This document shows, piece after piece, positions 53,614 through 62,018 of a stretch of 64,000 nt of DNA. How positions within the stretch are numbered: position 1 is the stretch's first letter; every line of letters starts with the position of its first letter. A model generated the notes under the pieces. It did not search any database and was not told the origin of the DNA. It saw only the letters and a list, made by a program, of their open reading frames with translations. Made by a program: the position numbers and the translations under genes. The DNA comes from Enterovirga rhinocerotis (lineage in GTDB: Bacteria > Pseudomonadota > Alphaproteobacteria > Rhizobiales > Beijerinckiaceae), in the NCBI RefSeq assembly GCF_004363955.1, contig NZ_SNZR01000013.1, positions 682,001 through 746,000 of the forward strand, given 5' to 3'.

Positions 53614-54138
53614 ATGACGGCCCTAGTCGAGAAAATCGAGCGAGGCTTGCTCGCTCTCAGCATCGTGAGCGGTTTCGCCACGCTCCTGATCATCGTCATC
53701 GTCACGGTGGATGTCGCCGGACGCTTCCTGTTCAACATGCCGTTCCACGGCGGTGTCGAGGCCAGCGAACTCCTGATGGTGGTGCTGGTCTTCTTCGGCC
53801 TCGCCGCCGCCCAGCAGCAGCGCCAGAACTATACGATCGAACTCCTGGTGCGGCATCTGCCGCCGCAGGCGCAGCGCGGTTTCGAGCTCGTCGGCTACCT
53901 CGTCTGCTTCGTGATCGTCGTGATGCTGGCCTGGCCGAGCACCAAGCAGGCGCTCTCGTCCTTCGAGCGCGGAGAAGCCGGTTTCGGCGTGGTGCCGTTC
54001 CCGCTCTGGCCGGCCCGGATCCTCCTCGCCGTCGGACTCTGGCTCCTGGCCGTCCAATTCCTCTGCGACATCTACCGGTTCTTCGCGGATCGCCCGCATC
54101 CGGCCGAGGCTGTCGACGCACCGAAGGTCTTCGAGTGA
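53614..54138 (+). CDS. TRAP transporter small permease, DctQ type
   Basis: 174 aa. Four membrane segments, with GRFLFNMPFHGGVEASELLM (the DctQ core motif) and QQQRQNYTIELLVRHLPP between helices 2 and 3. It joins the large permease in the inner membrane. Its stop overlaps the next start (TGATG). Confidence 0.9.
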   Translation: MTALVEKIERGLLALSIVSGFATLLIIVIVTVDVAGRFLFNMPFHGGVEASELLMVVLVFFGLAAAQQQRQNYTIELLVRHLPPQAQRGFELVGYLVCFVIVVMLAWPSTKQALSSFERGEAGFGVVPFPLWPARILLAVGLWLLAVQFLCDIYRFFADRPHPAEAVDAPKVFE

Positions 54139-55442
54139 TGCTGCACGACATGGGCCCCGGCCTCGCCATTATCGGCCTTCTGCTGATCCTCCTGCTCGCT
54201 CGCCTGCCCATCGCCTTCGCGCTCGCGGCAGCGGGCATCGCGGGCCTTCTGTGGACGCGGCCGGGGCGGGCGGTCGACTTCCTGCTGTCCACCTTCGCCT
54301 ACGGTGCCACCGCGAATTTCGCCTATATCGTCCTGCCCCTGTTCCTCTTCATGGGGCAGATGGCCTTCTCGGCCGGGCTGTCGCGCTCGGCCTTCGATGC
54401 GGGCGAGAAATGGCTCGGGCGCGTGCCCGGGGGGCTCGCGGCGGCGACGGTCTTCGGCTGCGCCGCCTTCTCGACCATCTGCGGCTCGAGTGTCGCGACG
54501 GCCTCGACCATGGCCCGCGTCGCGCTGCCCGAGATGCTGAGCAAGGGCTATTCGCCTCGCCTCGCGGCGGGCTGCATCGCCGCCGGCGGCACGCTCGGCG
54601 TGCTCATCCCTCCGAGCGGCATCCTCGTGATCTATTCCATCGTCACGAACGTCTCGCTCGTGAAGCTCTTCTTGGCGGCCTTCGTGCCGGGCGTCCTCAC
54701 CGCGATCATCTACGTGATCGGGATCATCGTCTGGGTGAAGCTCAAGCCCGAGATCGCGCCCCGGCCGGAGAACGAAGCCCCGCCCACCTGGGGGGAGCGG
54801 TTCGGCTCGCTCTTCCGGGCCTGGGAGCTGCTGCTCCTCTTCGCAGCCGTGATGGGCACGATCTATCTCGGTGTCGCGACGGCGACGGAAGCGGCGGCGA
54901 TCGGAGCATTGTTCGCGCTGATCGCCGTTCTGCGGCGTCCCGGCCGCAAGGCGGCGGTGCTTCAGGGCCTGCGCGAGACGGGCACGGCGACCTGCTCGAT
55001 CTTCGCCCTCGTGATCGGGGCCGGGCTGTTCAGCCTCGGGCTGTCGACCACGGGCCTGCCGACCCAGCTCGCCACGCTGGTCACGGGGCTCGAACTCTCC
55101 CAGACCGCCACCATCATCATCATCCTGCTGCCGTTCCTGTTCCTCGGCTGTTTCGTCGACGGCATCTCGATGGTCCTGATCATGATGCCGATCGTCTACC
55201 CGATCGTCGAATCGGTCGGGTTCAGCGGCATCCTGTTCGGATTGCTCGTCGTGAAGATGGTCGAGATCGGCGCCATCACGCCGCCGGTGGGTCTCAACGC
55301 CTTCGTCGTGAAGAGCATGGCGCCGAAGATCGAACTCAGGGACGTGTTCTACGGCTGCGTCCCGTTCGTGATCCTGGAGCTCCTGATCGTCGCGATGCTG
55401 ATCGCCTTTCCCCAGATCTCCCTGTTCGCCGTGTCGGATTGA
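54138..55442 (+). CDS. TRAP transporter large permease, DctM type
   Basis: 434 aa from ATG 54138 (GTG 54135 is also in frame). About 12 membrane segments; signatures LPLFLFMGQMAFSAGLSRSA, AAFSTICGSSVATASTMARV, LGVLIPPSGILVIYSIVTN and MVEIGAITPPVGLNAFVVK. It is the Na+-driven translocating subunit. Last gene of the GntR-esterase-TRAP unit; two hairpins follow. Confidence 0.93.
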   Translation: MLHDMGPGLAIIGLLLILLLARLPIAFALAAAGIAGLLWTRPGRAVDFLLSTFAYGATANFAYIVLPLFLFMGQMAFSAGLSRSAFDAGEKWLGRVPGGLAAATVFGCAAFSTICGSSVATASTMARVALPEMLSKGYSPRLAAGCIAAGGTLGVLIPPSGILVIYSIVTNVSLVKLFLAAFVPGVLTAIIYVIGIIVWVKLKPEIAPRPENEAPPTWGERFGSLFRAWELLLLFAAVMGTIYLGVATATEAAAIGALFALIAVLRRPGRKAAVLQGLRETGTATCSIFALVIGAGLFSLGLSTTGLPTQLATLVTGLELSQTATIIIILLPFLFLGCFVDGISMVLIMMPIVYPIVESVGFSGILFGLLVVKMVEIGAITPPVGLNAFVVKSMAPKIELRDVFYGCVPFVILELLIVAMLIAFPQISLFAVSD

Positions 55443-55445
55443 GGC

Positions 55446-55487
55446 GCGGGCCGGGTCGGCGAGGAGCACAACTCGGACCCGGCCCGC
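55446..55487 (+). terminator. 12-bp stem hairpin after the TRAP operon
   Basis: GCGGGCCGGGTC (55446-55457) pairs with GACCCGGCCCGC (55476-55487) across an 18-base loop, four bases past the stop. Confidence 0.65.
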
Positions 55488-55531
55488 GGCTGCGGGCGGA
55501 GCGTCGGCGCAGGCCGTGCTCGCCCGCCGCC

Positions 55532-55553
55532 GCCCTCGGCGTGCGCCGAGGGC
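55532..55553 (+). terminator. Second hairpin after the TRAP operon
   Basis: GCCCTCGGC, loop GTGC, GCCGAGGGC, a 9-bp perfect stem. Together with the preceding hairpin it insulates the flavin reductase gene. Confidence 0.65.
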
Positions 55554-55583
55554 GCACGCTCCCAGCAACGCGGCTTGAGCCGA

Positions 55584-55630
55584 TCAATCAGAAAATCAAA
55601 CGAATGAATCAAACTTTTTTGTTTGCCCGT
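55584..55630. promoter_or_regulatory. A/T-rich control region of the flavin reductase-MarR gene
   Basis: A direct repeat AATCAAAC (twice) is followed by CAAAC-TTTTTT-GTTTG, a 5-bp dyad, in an otherwise GC-rich setting about 100 bp before the gene. The MarR-like domain of the product or the adjacent LysR protein could bind here. Inference only. Confidence 0.35.
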
Positions 55631-55724
55631 TCATAGCTCGTCGCTGCACATCCGGAGCAGGATCGGACGCCGCCGCGTGGCTTTGGCCGCGCCTGGCGAG
55701 GCCGAGCGGTGAGGAGTTGTGTCG

Positions 55725-56696
55725 ATGACGAGCGATGCCAAGTCGTTCCGGAACGCTTTGGGAGCCTTCGCGACCGGCGTGACGATCGTGACCACGCGCG
55801 ATCCCGAGGCCGGCGATGTCGGCATGACGGCCAACAGCTTCAATTCCGTCTCGCTCGATCCTCCCATGATCCTCTGGAGCCTCGGGAAAAGCTCGAGCAA
55901 CATCGACACGTTCCGTCGGGCGGGATCCTTCGCCGTGCATGTCCTGGCGGCGCATCAGGCCGAGCTGTCGACGCGTTTCGCGACGCGCGGCGTGGACCGG
56001 TTTCAGGGCCTCGCCTTCGACCGGGGAGAGGACGGCACCCCGCTGCTGCGCGATTGCACGGCGCGGTTCGAGTGCCGGACCGCCTTCCAGCACGAGGGCG
56101 GCGACCATGTGATCTTCGTCGGCGAGGTGACGCGGTTCACGCATTCCCAGAGCCAGCCGCTGGCCTTCCACGGCGGAGATTATGCATGGGTCGTCAAGCG
56201 TGACCGGGACGAGCGATCCGACCCGACCGATGCCGGCAATCGGAGCCTCTCCCCCGTCGATCTCCTCTACCACATCGCCCGGGCCTATCATCACCTGCGC
56301 CACGACACGGTGCAGGAGCGTCTGCGGCTGGGCTGGAGCGAGGCGGAATACTTCACCATCGCCATGCTCAGCATGCACGGTCCGATGACCCTCCCGCAGC
56401 TCGCCGCCTCGGTCGAACACAGGGGGTACGGAGTGACCCGGGACGTGATCGACGCGCTGCGGCAGAGGGGCATGATCGAGGCGCCGCCGGCTGCGGAGGG
56501 CGAGACCTCTCTCGGTCTGACGGAGGCCGGCCGGGCGGCCTTCATCGAGGTCATCGCCATCGCGAAGGCAACGGAGGCGGATGCGACGGAAAGCTTCACG
56601 CCCGCCGAGGTGCAGTTGCTGAAGCGACTCCTGCAGAGGCTTCTGCCGGCCCAGGACGCGAGGGCGTCCGGATGGTCGGAGGCGGCCCGAACGTGA
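55725..56696 (+). CDS. Flavin reductase fused to a MarR-like domain
   Basis: 323 aa from ATG 55725, with GAGGAG eight bases upstream (GTG 55719 adds two residues). Residues 1-155 are a flavin reductase domain (SFRNALGAFATGVTIVTTRD, MTANSFNSVSLDPPMILWSL, HVIFVGEVTRF). Residues about 170-315 are a winged-helix MarR-type domain (LLYHIARAYHHLRH, then LPQLAASVEHRG). The same fusion is known in the reductase of 4-hydroxyphenylacetate hydroxylase of Acinetobacter baumannii, where the C-terminal domain binds the aromatic substrate and gates NADH oxidation. It probably feeds FMNH2 to the monooxygenase at 57804. Confidence 0.9.
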   Translation: MTSDAKSFRNALGAFATGVTIVTTRDPEAGDVGMTANSFNSVSLDPPMILWSLGKSSSNIDTFRRAGSFAVHVLAAHQAELSTRFATRGVDRFQGLAFDRGEDGTPLLRDCTARFECRTAFQHEGGDHVIFVGEVTRFTHSQSQPLAFHGGDYAWVVKRDRDERSDPTDAGNRSLSPVDLLYHIARAYHHLRHDTVQERLRLGWSEAEYFTIAMLSMHGPMTLPQLAASVEHRGYGVTRDVIDALRQRGMIEAPPAAEGETSLGLTEAGRAAFIEVIAIAKATEADATESFTPAEVQLLKRLLQRLLPAQDARASGWSEAART

Positions 56697-56755
56697 CGCG
56701 CTAGGATCGGGACGGTCCGGGCGGCGGCTCGGGCGGCGGCTCGGGGGAGACGGCG

Positions 56756-57682
56756 ATGCAGATCAATCTGAAGACGCTCGCGGCCTTCCTGTCGGTCGCC
56801 GAGACCGGCTCGTTCCGCAAGGCGGCCGACGTGGTGCGCCGATCGCAATCGGCGGTGTCGATGCAGATCAAGCAGCTCGAGGACCAGCTCGGCCTCGTGC
56901 TGTTCCATCGGACGACGCGCCGCGTTCAGCTGACCGCGGAAGGCGAAGTGCTGCTCGGCTCGGCTCGGCGCGCCCTCGCGGAGCTGAAGACCGGGCTCGA
57001 AAGCCTGCGCGAGGCGGCCGACATGCAGACCGGGCAATTGTCGCTCGGTTGCGTGCCGAGCGTCGCCGCGACCATGCTGCCGCCGATCCTCGCGCTCTAT
57101 CAGCGCGACTTTCCCCGGATCAGGGTCACGTTGCGGGAACTGGCATCGGACGACCTGCTCCAGGCCGTCGCCCGGCGGGATGTCGAGTTCGGCATCGGGC
57201 CCGGCGTCGCCTGGGCGGGAGATTTCGCCTTCCGTCCCTTCGCCAGCGATCCGATCCTCGCGCTCGTGCCCAAGGCCTTCGACACGCCCGAGCGAGACGA
57301 GATCACGTTGGCCGATCTCGCCCGGCTGCCGGTGCTGATGTACTCGCGCTCGGCCGCTCTTCGCGGCAATCTCGAGCGGGAAATGGCCGCCCGCGGCCTC
57401 ACCTTCGACATCCGCTACGAGATCCTTCACGCCCAGACCCTCGTCGCCTTCGCGCGGGCGGGGCTGGGAGTTGCCGTGCTGCCGAAGGTGACGGTGCCGC
57501 CGAGGCTCGGAAAGGGGCTGCGCGCGCTTCCGATCGTCGATCCGAGACTGGAGCGGTCGCTCGACATCATCACCCTGCGCGGCCAGGCCCTGTCGCCCGC
57601 CGCGCAGCGCCTGGCGGATCTCGTGGCGGCGCGGTTCGAGCGCAGGGATGCCGGCCGGGCCGGAACCGATCAGAGAAACTGA
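56756..57682 (+). CDS. LysR family transcriptional regulator
   Basis: 308 aa. HTH at 1-60 (LKTLAAFLSVAETGSFRKAA, then RSQSAVSMQIKQLEDQLG) and a periplasmic-binding-protein-like effector domain (GQLSLGCVPSVAATMLPPIL). Unusually for LysR it lies on the same strand as the genes around it, between reductase and monooxygenase genes, which it probably controls. Confidence 0.94.
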   Translation: MQINLKTLAAFLSVAETGSFRKAADVVRRSQSAVSMQIKQLEDQLGLVLFHRTTRRVQLTAEGEVLLGSARRALAELKTGLESLREAADMQTGQLSLGCVPSVAATMLPPILALYQRDFPRIRVTLRELASDDLLQAVARRDVEFGIGPGVAWAGDFAFRPFASDPILALVPKAFDTPERDEITLADLARLPVLMYSRSAALRGNLEREMAARGLTFDIRYEILHAQTLVAFARAGLGVAVLPKVTVPPRLGKGLRALPIVDPRLERSLDIITLRGQALSPAAQRLADLVAARFERRDAGRAGTDQRN

Positions 57683-57803
57683 CCAATCATTGAGATAAAT
57701 GCATTTGCCACGAGGTCGCTGCCACGACTAGCTATTTCGGTTGCTTGCGACCTCGGTACGGCATGATGTGCCTCGCCCTGTTTCCGATCCTGATGAGGCG
57801 CCT

Positions 57804-59153
57804 ATGCCCCGCCAAATGAAACTGATCGCCTTCATGCAGGCGCAGAATTGTTCCAACTATCCGGCCTCCTGGCGATACCCGTCGTCCGGGACTGACTGGC
57901 ACGACAGCCGTTACTATCAGCGGATCGGCCGTATCCTGGAGGATGGAAAGTTTCATCTTGCGTTCTTCGACGACCGGCTGGCGATCCCGGACCGGTTCGG
58001 CGACGATTTCGCGCTCACCATCGAGCATGGCATTCGGGCCGCCAAGCTCGACCCGATGCTGACGGCGCTCACCATGGGCCTCGCGACCGAGAGGCTCGGC
58101 ATCGGCTGCACCTACTCGACGACCTATTACGAGCCGTTCCACGTCGCGCGCTCCTTCGCCACCATGGACCTGCTCCTCGGCGGGCGCGCGGCCTGGAACG
58201 TCGTCACCTCGGTCAACAATTCGGAGGCCGCCAATTTCGGCCGCTCCGAGCATCTCGCGCACGATCTTCGCTACGACCGGGCCGACGAGTTCATGGAGGT
58301 CGTCCACGGCCACTGGGACAGCTGGGAGGACGACGCGATCCGCAACGACAAGGCGGAGGGGCTCTTCGCCGATCCGGCCAAGGTCCATCGGCTCGACCAT
58401 GACGGGCGCTTCTTCAAGTCGCGCGGTCCGTTCACCGTGCCCCGTTCGAACCAGGGGCATCCCGTCATCATCCAGGCGGGACAGAGCGGGCGGGGCAAGA
58501 CCTTCGCCTCGCGCTGGGGCGAACTGATCTTCGTGATCTATCCGAACCTCGCGGTCGGCCAGGCGTCCTACCGGGAGATGAAGGACCATCTCGCCAAGAC
58601 CGGGCGCGAGACGACCGCGATCGCCCCGGCCGTGTATCCGATCGTCGGCGAGACGCAGGCCATGGCCGAAGACAAGCGCGCCCTGATCGAGAGCCTGGCG
58701 AAGCCGGCCGACGCGATGGCGCTGCTGTCCGAGGTGCTGAACTACGACCTGTCGGCCAAGGACCCCGACGAGGCCTTCTCGGCCGAAGAACTCGAGGCGA
58801 TCAGCGGCATGCAGAACATCCGCGACCGGGCCGTGAAGATGTCGGGCAAGCCGAACCCGACCGTCGCGGAACTCGTGCGCGCGAGCGGTCGCGGCACGAT
58901 CCGGGAACTCCCGGTCTTCGTCGGGACCGCGACCAGTGTCGCCGACCAGATGGAAGAATGGTTCACGACCGCGTGCGATGGCTTCGTGGTTTCGGCCACG
59001 CATTCGCCGGGTGCCTACGAGGACTTTGTTCGGCTCGTCGTGCCCGAATTGCAGCGACGCGGCATTTTTCAACGCGATTATGCTGGTTCGACCTTGCGCG
59101 AAAACCTGGGGCTTGCAAGGCCGGAGCGCGGCAGTTGGCGTAGGGCCGGCTGA
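57804..59153 (+). CDS. FMNH2-dependent monooxygenase, NtaA/SnaA/DszA family
   Basis: 449 aa from ATG 57804, with GAGG upstream. Luciferase-like fold: MKLIAFMQAQNCSNYPASWR, DRLAIPDRFGDDF, LERLGIG-like ATERLGIGCTYSTTYYEPFH, GGRAAWNVVTSVNNSEAANF and VIIQAGQSGRGKTFASRWG are those of the NtaA/DszA/DmoA branch. Members use FMNH2 and O2 to split C-N or C-S bonds or oxidise alkanes. The reductase is most likely the fusion protein at 55725. Substrate unknown. Confidence 0.92.
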   Translation: MPRQMKLIAFMQAQNCSNYPASWRYPSSGTDWHDSRYYQRIGRILEDGKFHLAFFDDRLAIPDRFGDDFALTIEHGIRAAKLDPMLTALTMGLATERLGIGCTYSTTYYEPFHVARSFATMDLLLGGRAAWNVVTSVNNSEAANFGRSEHLAHDLRYDRADEFMEVVHGHWDSWEDDAIRNDKAEGLFADPAKVHRLDHDGRFFKSRGPFTVPRSNQGHPVIIQAGQSGRGKTFASRWGELIFVIYPNLAVGQASYREMKDHLAKTGRETTAIAPAVYPIVGETQAMAEDKRALIESLAKPADAMALLSEVLNYDLSAKDPDEAFSAEELEAISGMQNIRDRAVKMSGKPNPTVAELVRASGRGTIRELPVFVGTATSVADQMEEWFTTACDGFVVSATHSPGAYEDFVRLVVPELQRRGIFQRDYAGSTLRENLGLARPERGSWRRAG

Positions 59154-59155
59154 CG

Positions 59156-59185
59156 CCCGCGGCTCGGCCTCGGCCTCGCCGCGGG
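59156..59185 (+). repeat. Hairpin between the monooxygenase and TctC-like genes
   Basis: CCCGCGGC pairs with GCCGCGGG across 14 bases, starting three bases after the monooxygenase stop. Intercistronic, no T-run. Confidence 0.5.
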
Positions 59186-59254
59186 GATGACGTGACCAGG
59201 GCCGGCTCGGCGCAAAAGTCGCCGGGCCGAAGAACAGAACGGAGTGGGGAGGAC

Positions 59255-60250
59255 ATGATCGTGGTCGGAACGCGGCGGGCGGCGTTTGCCGTCGTGGCCG
59301 GAATGGCGGCATTGGTCGCCGTGCCAGATATCGCCCAGGCGGATGACGCCGTCGCCGCCTTTCCCAGCCGGTTCGTGCGGCTGGTCGTGGGCCAGGCCCC
59401 GGGCGGCACCACCGACGTCATCGCGCGGGCGATGGCAACCCGGCTCTCCGAGCGGTGGAAGCAGAACGTCATCGTCGAGAACATGGCCGGAGCGTCCGGA
59501 AATCTCGGCGCGCAGAACGTCGCGCGCGCCGAGCCCGACGGCTACACGCTGCTCATGACCTACGAAGGCTCGCAGGCCATGAACCCGCATGTGCTTCCGA
59601 CCACGGCCTTCGATGCGGTGAAGGATTTCTCGCCCATCGCCACGGTGGCACGCGCGGGCTTCCTGCTCATCGCGTCGCCGAAGACGGGGATCGAGGACTT
59701 CGCGACGCTCGTGAAGCGCGCCCGCGCCGCTCCGGCGACGCTGACCTACGGCAGTGCGGGAGCCGGTTCGGCCAATCACCTCATCGGCGAGATGCTGCAA
59801 TCGAAGGCCGGCATTCGTCTGCGCCACGTCCCGTATCGCGGCGCGCCGCAGGCCACGACGGACCTCATCGCGGGGCAGATCGATCTGGCCGTCGTCTCGA
59901 TCCCCTCGATCATGGGCCAGGTCGCCGCCGGAACCGTGAGGGCGCTCGCCGTCACCAGCGCGGAGCGCTCCTCGGCGCTCCCCGATGTGCCGACCGCGGC
60001 CGAAGCGGGGGTCGCGGGCTTCGCCGTGACGCCCTGGTGGGGCATCCTCGCCCCGGCCAAGGCGGATCCTGCCCTGGTGCGCAAGATCGCCGACGACATC
60101 AACGCCATCCTCGCCGAGGACAGCATCAAGGCGACGTTCGGGAAGCTGGGCGCCGAGGTGTTCGTGACGACGTCGGCGCAATTCGGGGAACTGATGGCCG
60201 AGGACGTCCGGAAGTGGGGCGTGACCGTGAAGGAGATCGGCCTCAAATAG
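59255..60250 (+). CDS. Tripartite tricarboxylate transporter binding protein (TctC/Bug family)
   Basis: 331 aa from ATG 59255 with GGGGAGGA upstream. Signal TRRAAFAVVAGMAALVAVP with cleavage near AQA. Bug-family motifs: RLVVGQAPGGTTDVIARAMA, VENMAGASGNLGAQ, AEPDGYTLLM and LRHVPYRGAPQATTDLIAGQ. It binds a carboxylate in the periplasm. No TctA/TctB permease is nearby, so it must share one or act as an orphan receptor. It ends at a strong bidirectional hairpin. Confidence 0.92.
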   Translation: MIVVGTRRAAFAVVAGMAALVAVPDIAQADDAVAAFPSRFVRLVVGQAPGGTTDVIARAMATRLSERWKQNVIVENMAGASGNLGAQNVARAEPDGYTLLMTYEGSQAMNPHVLPTTAFDAVKDFSPIATVARAGFLLIASPKTGIEDFATLVKRARAAPATLTYGSAGAGSANHLIGEMLQSKAGIRLRHVPYRGAPQATTDLIAGQIDLAVVSIPSIMGQVAAGTVRALAVTSAERSSALPDVPTAAEAGVAGFAVTPWWGILAPAKADPALVRKIADDINAILAEDSIKATFGKLGAEVFVTTSAQFGELMAEDVRKWGVTVKEIGLK

Positions 60251-60303
60251 GCCGCCCTTCGATCTCGACGACGGACGCGGCCGTGGTGCCGTGCCTCCGC
60301 CGG

Positions 60304-60329
60304 GCGAGCGGGTCGGTCGACCCGCTCGC
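60304..60329. terminator. Bidirectional terminator hairpin
   Basis: GCGAGCGGGTC, loop GGTC, GACCCGCTCGC, an 11-bp perfect stem between the convergent TctC-like and cupin genes. Confidence 0.75.
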
Positions 60330-60337
60330 AGACCGCG

Positions 60338-60688
60338 TCATCCGACGATGACATAGACCTTGCGGATCGTCGTCTCGACGGTCCACACGCCGCCGGTATT
60401 CGGCGGGAAGAACACGGTGTCGCCGGCGCCAATGCGGATCTCGTCGCCGCTGTCCGGCTTGAACGTGCAGGTCCCGCTCAGCATGTGCATGACCTCGCCT
60501 TCCTTGACGTCCCGGCGGAAGGAGCCGGGGCTGCATTCCCAAAGCCCGGCGCGCTGGGAGATGGCGCCCAGGTCCAGGCTCTGGCCGCTCAGGCTGCAGG
60601 GCGGCTGGCTGATGGGTTTCGCGACATGGCCACGGTCTTCGGGCAGAGCGATCTGTGCGCTGCCCTTGATGATCTGGATGCTCGACAT
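60338..60688 (-). CDS. Small cupin protein (Cupin_3/DUF861 type)
   Basis: 116 aa. Single cupin barrel: GLWECSPGSFRRDVKEGEVM, HMLSGTCTFKPDSGDEIRIG and AGDTVFFPPNTGGVWTVETT. This type, related to the EutQ and ureidoglycine aminohydrolase cupins, is often found with amine-oxidase operons. It has few metal-ligand histidines (one clear His, H68), so catalysis is uncertain. Last gene of the minus-strand operon, 28 bp after the oxidase gene. Confidence 0.87.
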   Translation of the reverse strand: MSSIQIIKGSAQIALPEDRGHVAKPISQPPCSLSGQSLDLGAISQRAGLWECSPGSFRRDVKEGEVMHMLSGTCTFKPDSGDEIRIGAGDTVFFPPNTGGVWTVETTIRKVYVIVG

Positions 60689-60716
60689 ACGGTCTTGAAC
60701 CTCTCTCGTCCTGTTT

Positions 60717-62018
60717 TCAGAGCTTCAGTCGGTCACGAATCCGGCCATAGGCGATGCGGGCCGCGGCGCCGATGGGCCAGAATGAGTGGAAGGGAAACGG
60801 CAGCAGGCCGGTGACGGGCATGGCAAGCTCCGCTCCCGGCGTGCCGGTGATGCGCCGGGCGATCTCGCTCCCCATGGCGGTCGCCATCGCGACGCCCCGG
60901 CCGTTATAGCCGAGCGCGGCGATGACCTGCGGCGCCGGTTCGTGAAAATGCGGGTAGTGATCGCGGGTGATTGCGATGCGGCCGTTCCAGCCATGCGTCC
61001 ATGCGTGGCGTGACAGGCCCGGCCAGAGCTTGCGGGCATAGGTGCTGAGCGAGCCGAACGCCTCCGGCCCTTCGGCCGAATGCAGAACGCTCCGCCCTCC
61101 CATCAGGAGACGCCCCCCGTCGTCGACGCGGTAATAGGTCGTGATCGAGCCGATCTCGTAGACGGCGGGGCGCCCCGGCAGGATCGCGGAGCGGAGGTCC
61201 TCGTCCAGCGGCTCGCTCGCCACGATGCCGCTGAAGACCGGCACCACCGTCTTCCTCAGACCCGGCCAGAGATCGTCCGTGTAGCCGTTGGTCGCGAGGA
61301 CCACCCAGTCCGCCGAGACCGAGCCTCCGGGCGTCGTGAGAAGCCAGCGGCCGTCCCGGCGGGACATCGACGAGACATGCGTCCGGCCATGGATCGCGGC
61401 GCCTTCGCGGATCGCGGCTTCGGCCAGTCCCCTCGCATAGGCCAGGGGATTGAGCGTGCCGCCGCGACGGTCGATCACCCCGTTGAGGTAGCGGTCGGTG
61501 CCCGTCGCGCGCGCCATCGCGTCGCGGTCGAGATAGTCGGTCGGGAGCGAGCGCGCGGCCCAGGCATCCGCCGTGCGCTGGATCGTGCCGGCGTCGCGCG
61601 GCGCGAAGGCGGCTCTCAGCGTGCCCGTCTGCTGCGCCGCGCATGCGATCGCGTGGTCGCGGATCAGCCGGAAGACCAGATCCGGGGCGCCGCCCGACAA
61701 CGCGATCATGCGCCGGCCGAGCTCCGGTCCGAAGGTCCGTTCGATCTCGTCCGGCTCGGCCTTCAGGCCGGGATTGACCTGTCCGCCGTTCCGGCCGGAG
61801 GCGCCCCAGCCGGGCTCGTGGGTCTCGAGCACGACGGCGTCCACGCCGCGCAGCCGCAGATGGAGCGCGGCCGACAGGCCCGTGAAGCCGCCCCCGACGA
61901 TCGCGACGTCGCAGCGCCTGTCCTGCGCCAGAGGCGGCGTCGGCGCGGCCGGGCCGGCCGTCTCGCGATAGAGGCTTGCCGGGAGTTCGGATCGGGAGGG
62001 GACGGACAAGGCGGTCAT
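60717..62018 (-). CDS. FAD-dependent amine oxidase, PuuB/gamma-glutamylputrescine oxidase-like
   Basis: 433 aa from ATG 62018. VAIVGGGFTGLSAALHLRLR binds FAD; GWGASGRNGGQVNPGL is the DAO-family loop seen in PuuB; YYRVDDGGRLLMGGRS and YNGRGVAMATAMGSEIAR close the fold. It oxidises a primary or secondary amine to an aldehyde with H2O2 formation. Its start overlaps the regulator's stop by four bases (ATGA). Context with an XRE-cupin regulator and a polyamine-type ABC transporter supports a polyamine or amino-compound substrate. Confidence 0.9.
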   Translation of the reverse strand: MTALSVPSRSELPASLYRETAGPAAPTPPLAQDRRCDVAIVGGGFTGLSAALHLRLRGVDAVVLETHEPGWGASGRNGGQVNPGLKAEPDEIERTFGPELGRRMIALSGGAPDLVFRLIRDHAIACAAQQTGTLRAAFAPRDAGTIQRTADAWAARSLPTDYLDRDAMARATGTDRYLNGVIDRRGGTLNPLAYARGLAEAAIREGAAIHGRTHVSSMSRRDGRWLLTTPGGSVSADWVVLATNGYTDDLWPGLRKTVVPVFSGIVASEPLDEDLRSAILPGRPAVYEIGSITTYYRVDDGGRLLMGGRSVLHSAEGPEAFGSLSTYARKLWPGLSRHAWTHGWNGRIAITRDHYPHFHEPAPQVIAALGYNGRGVAMATAMGSEIARRITGTPGAELAMPVTGLLPFPFHSFWPIGAAARIAYGRIRDRLKL

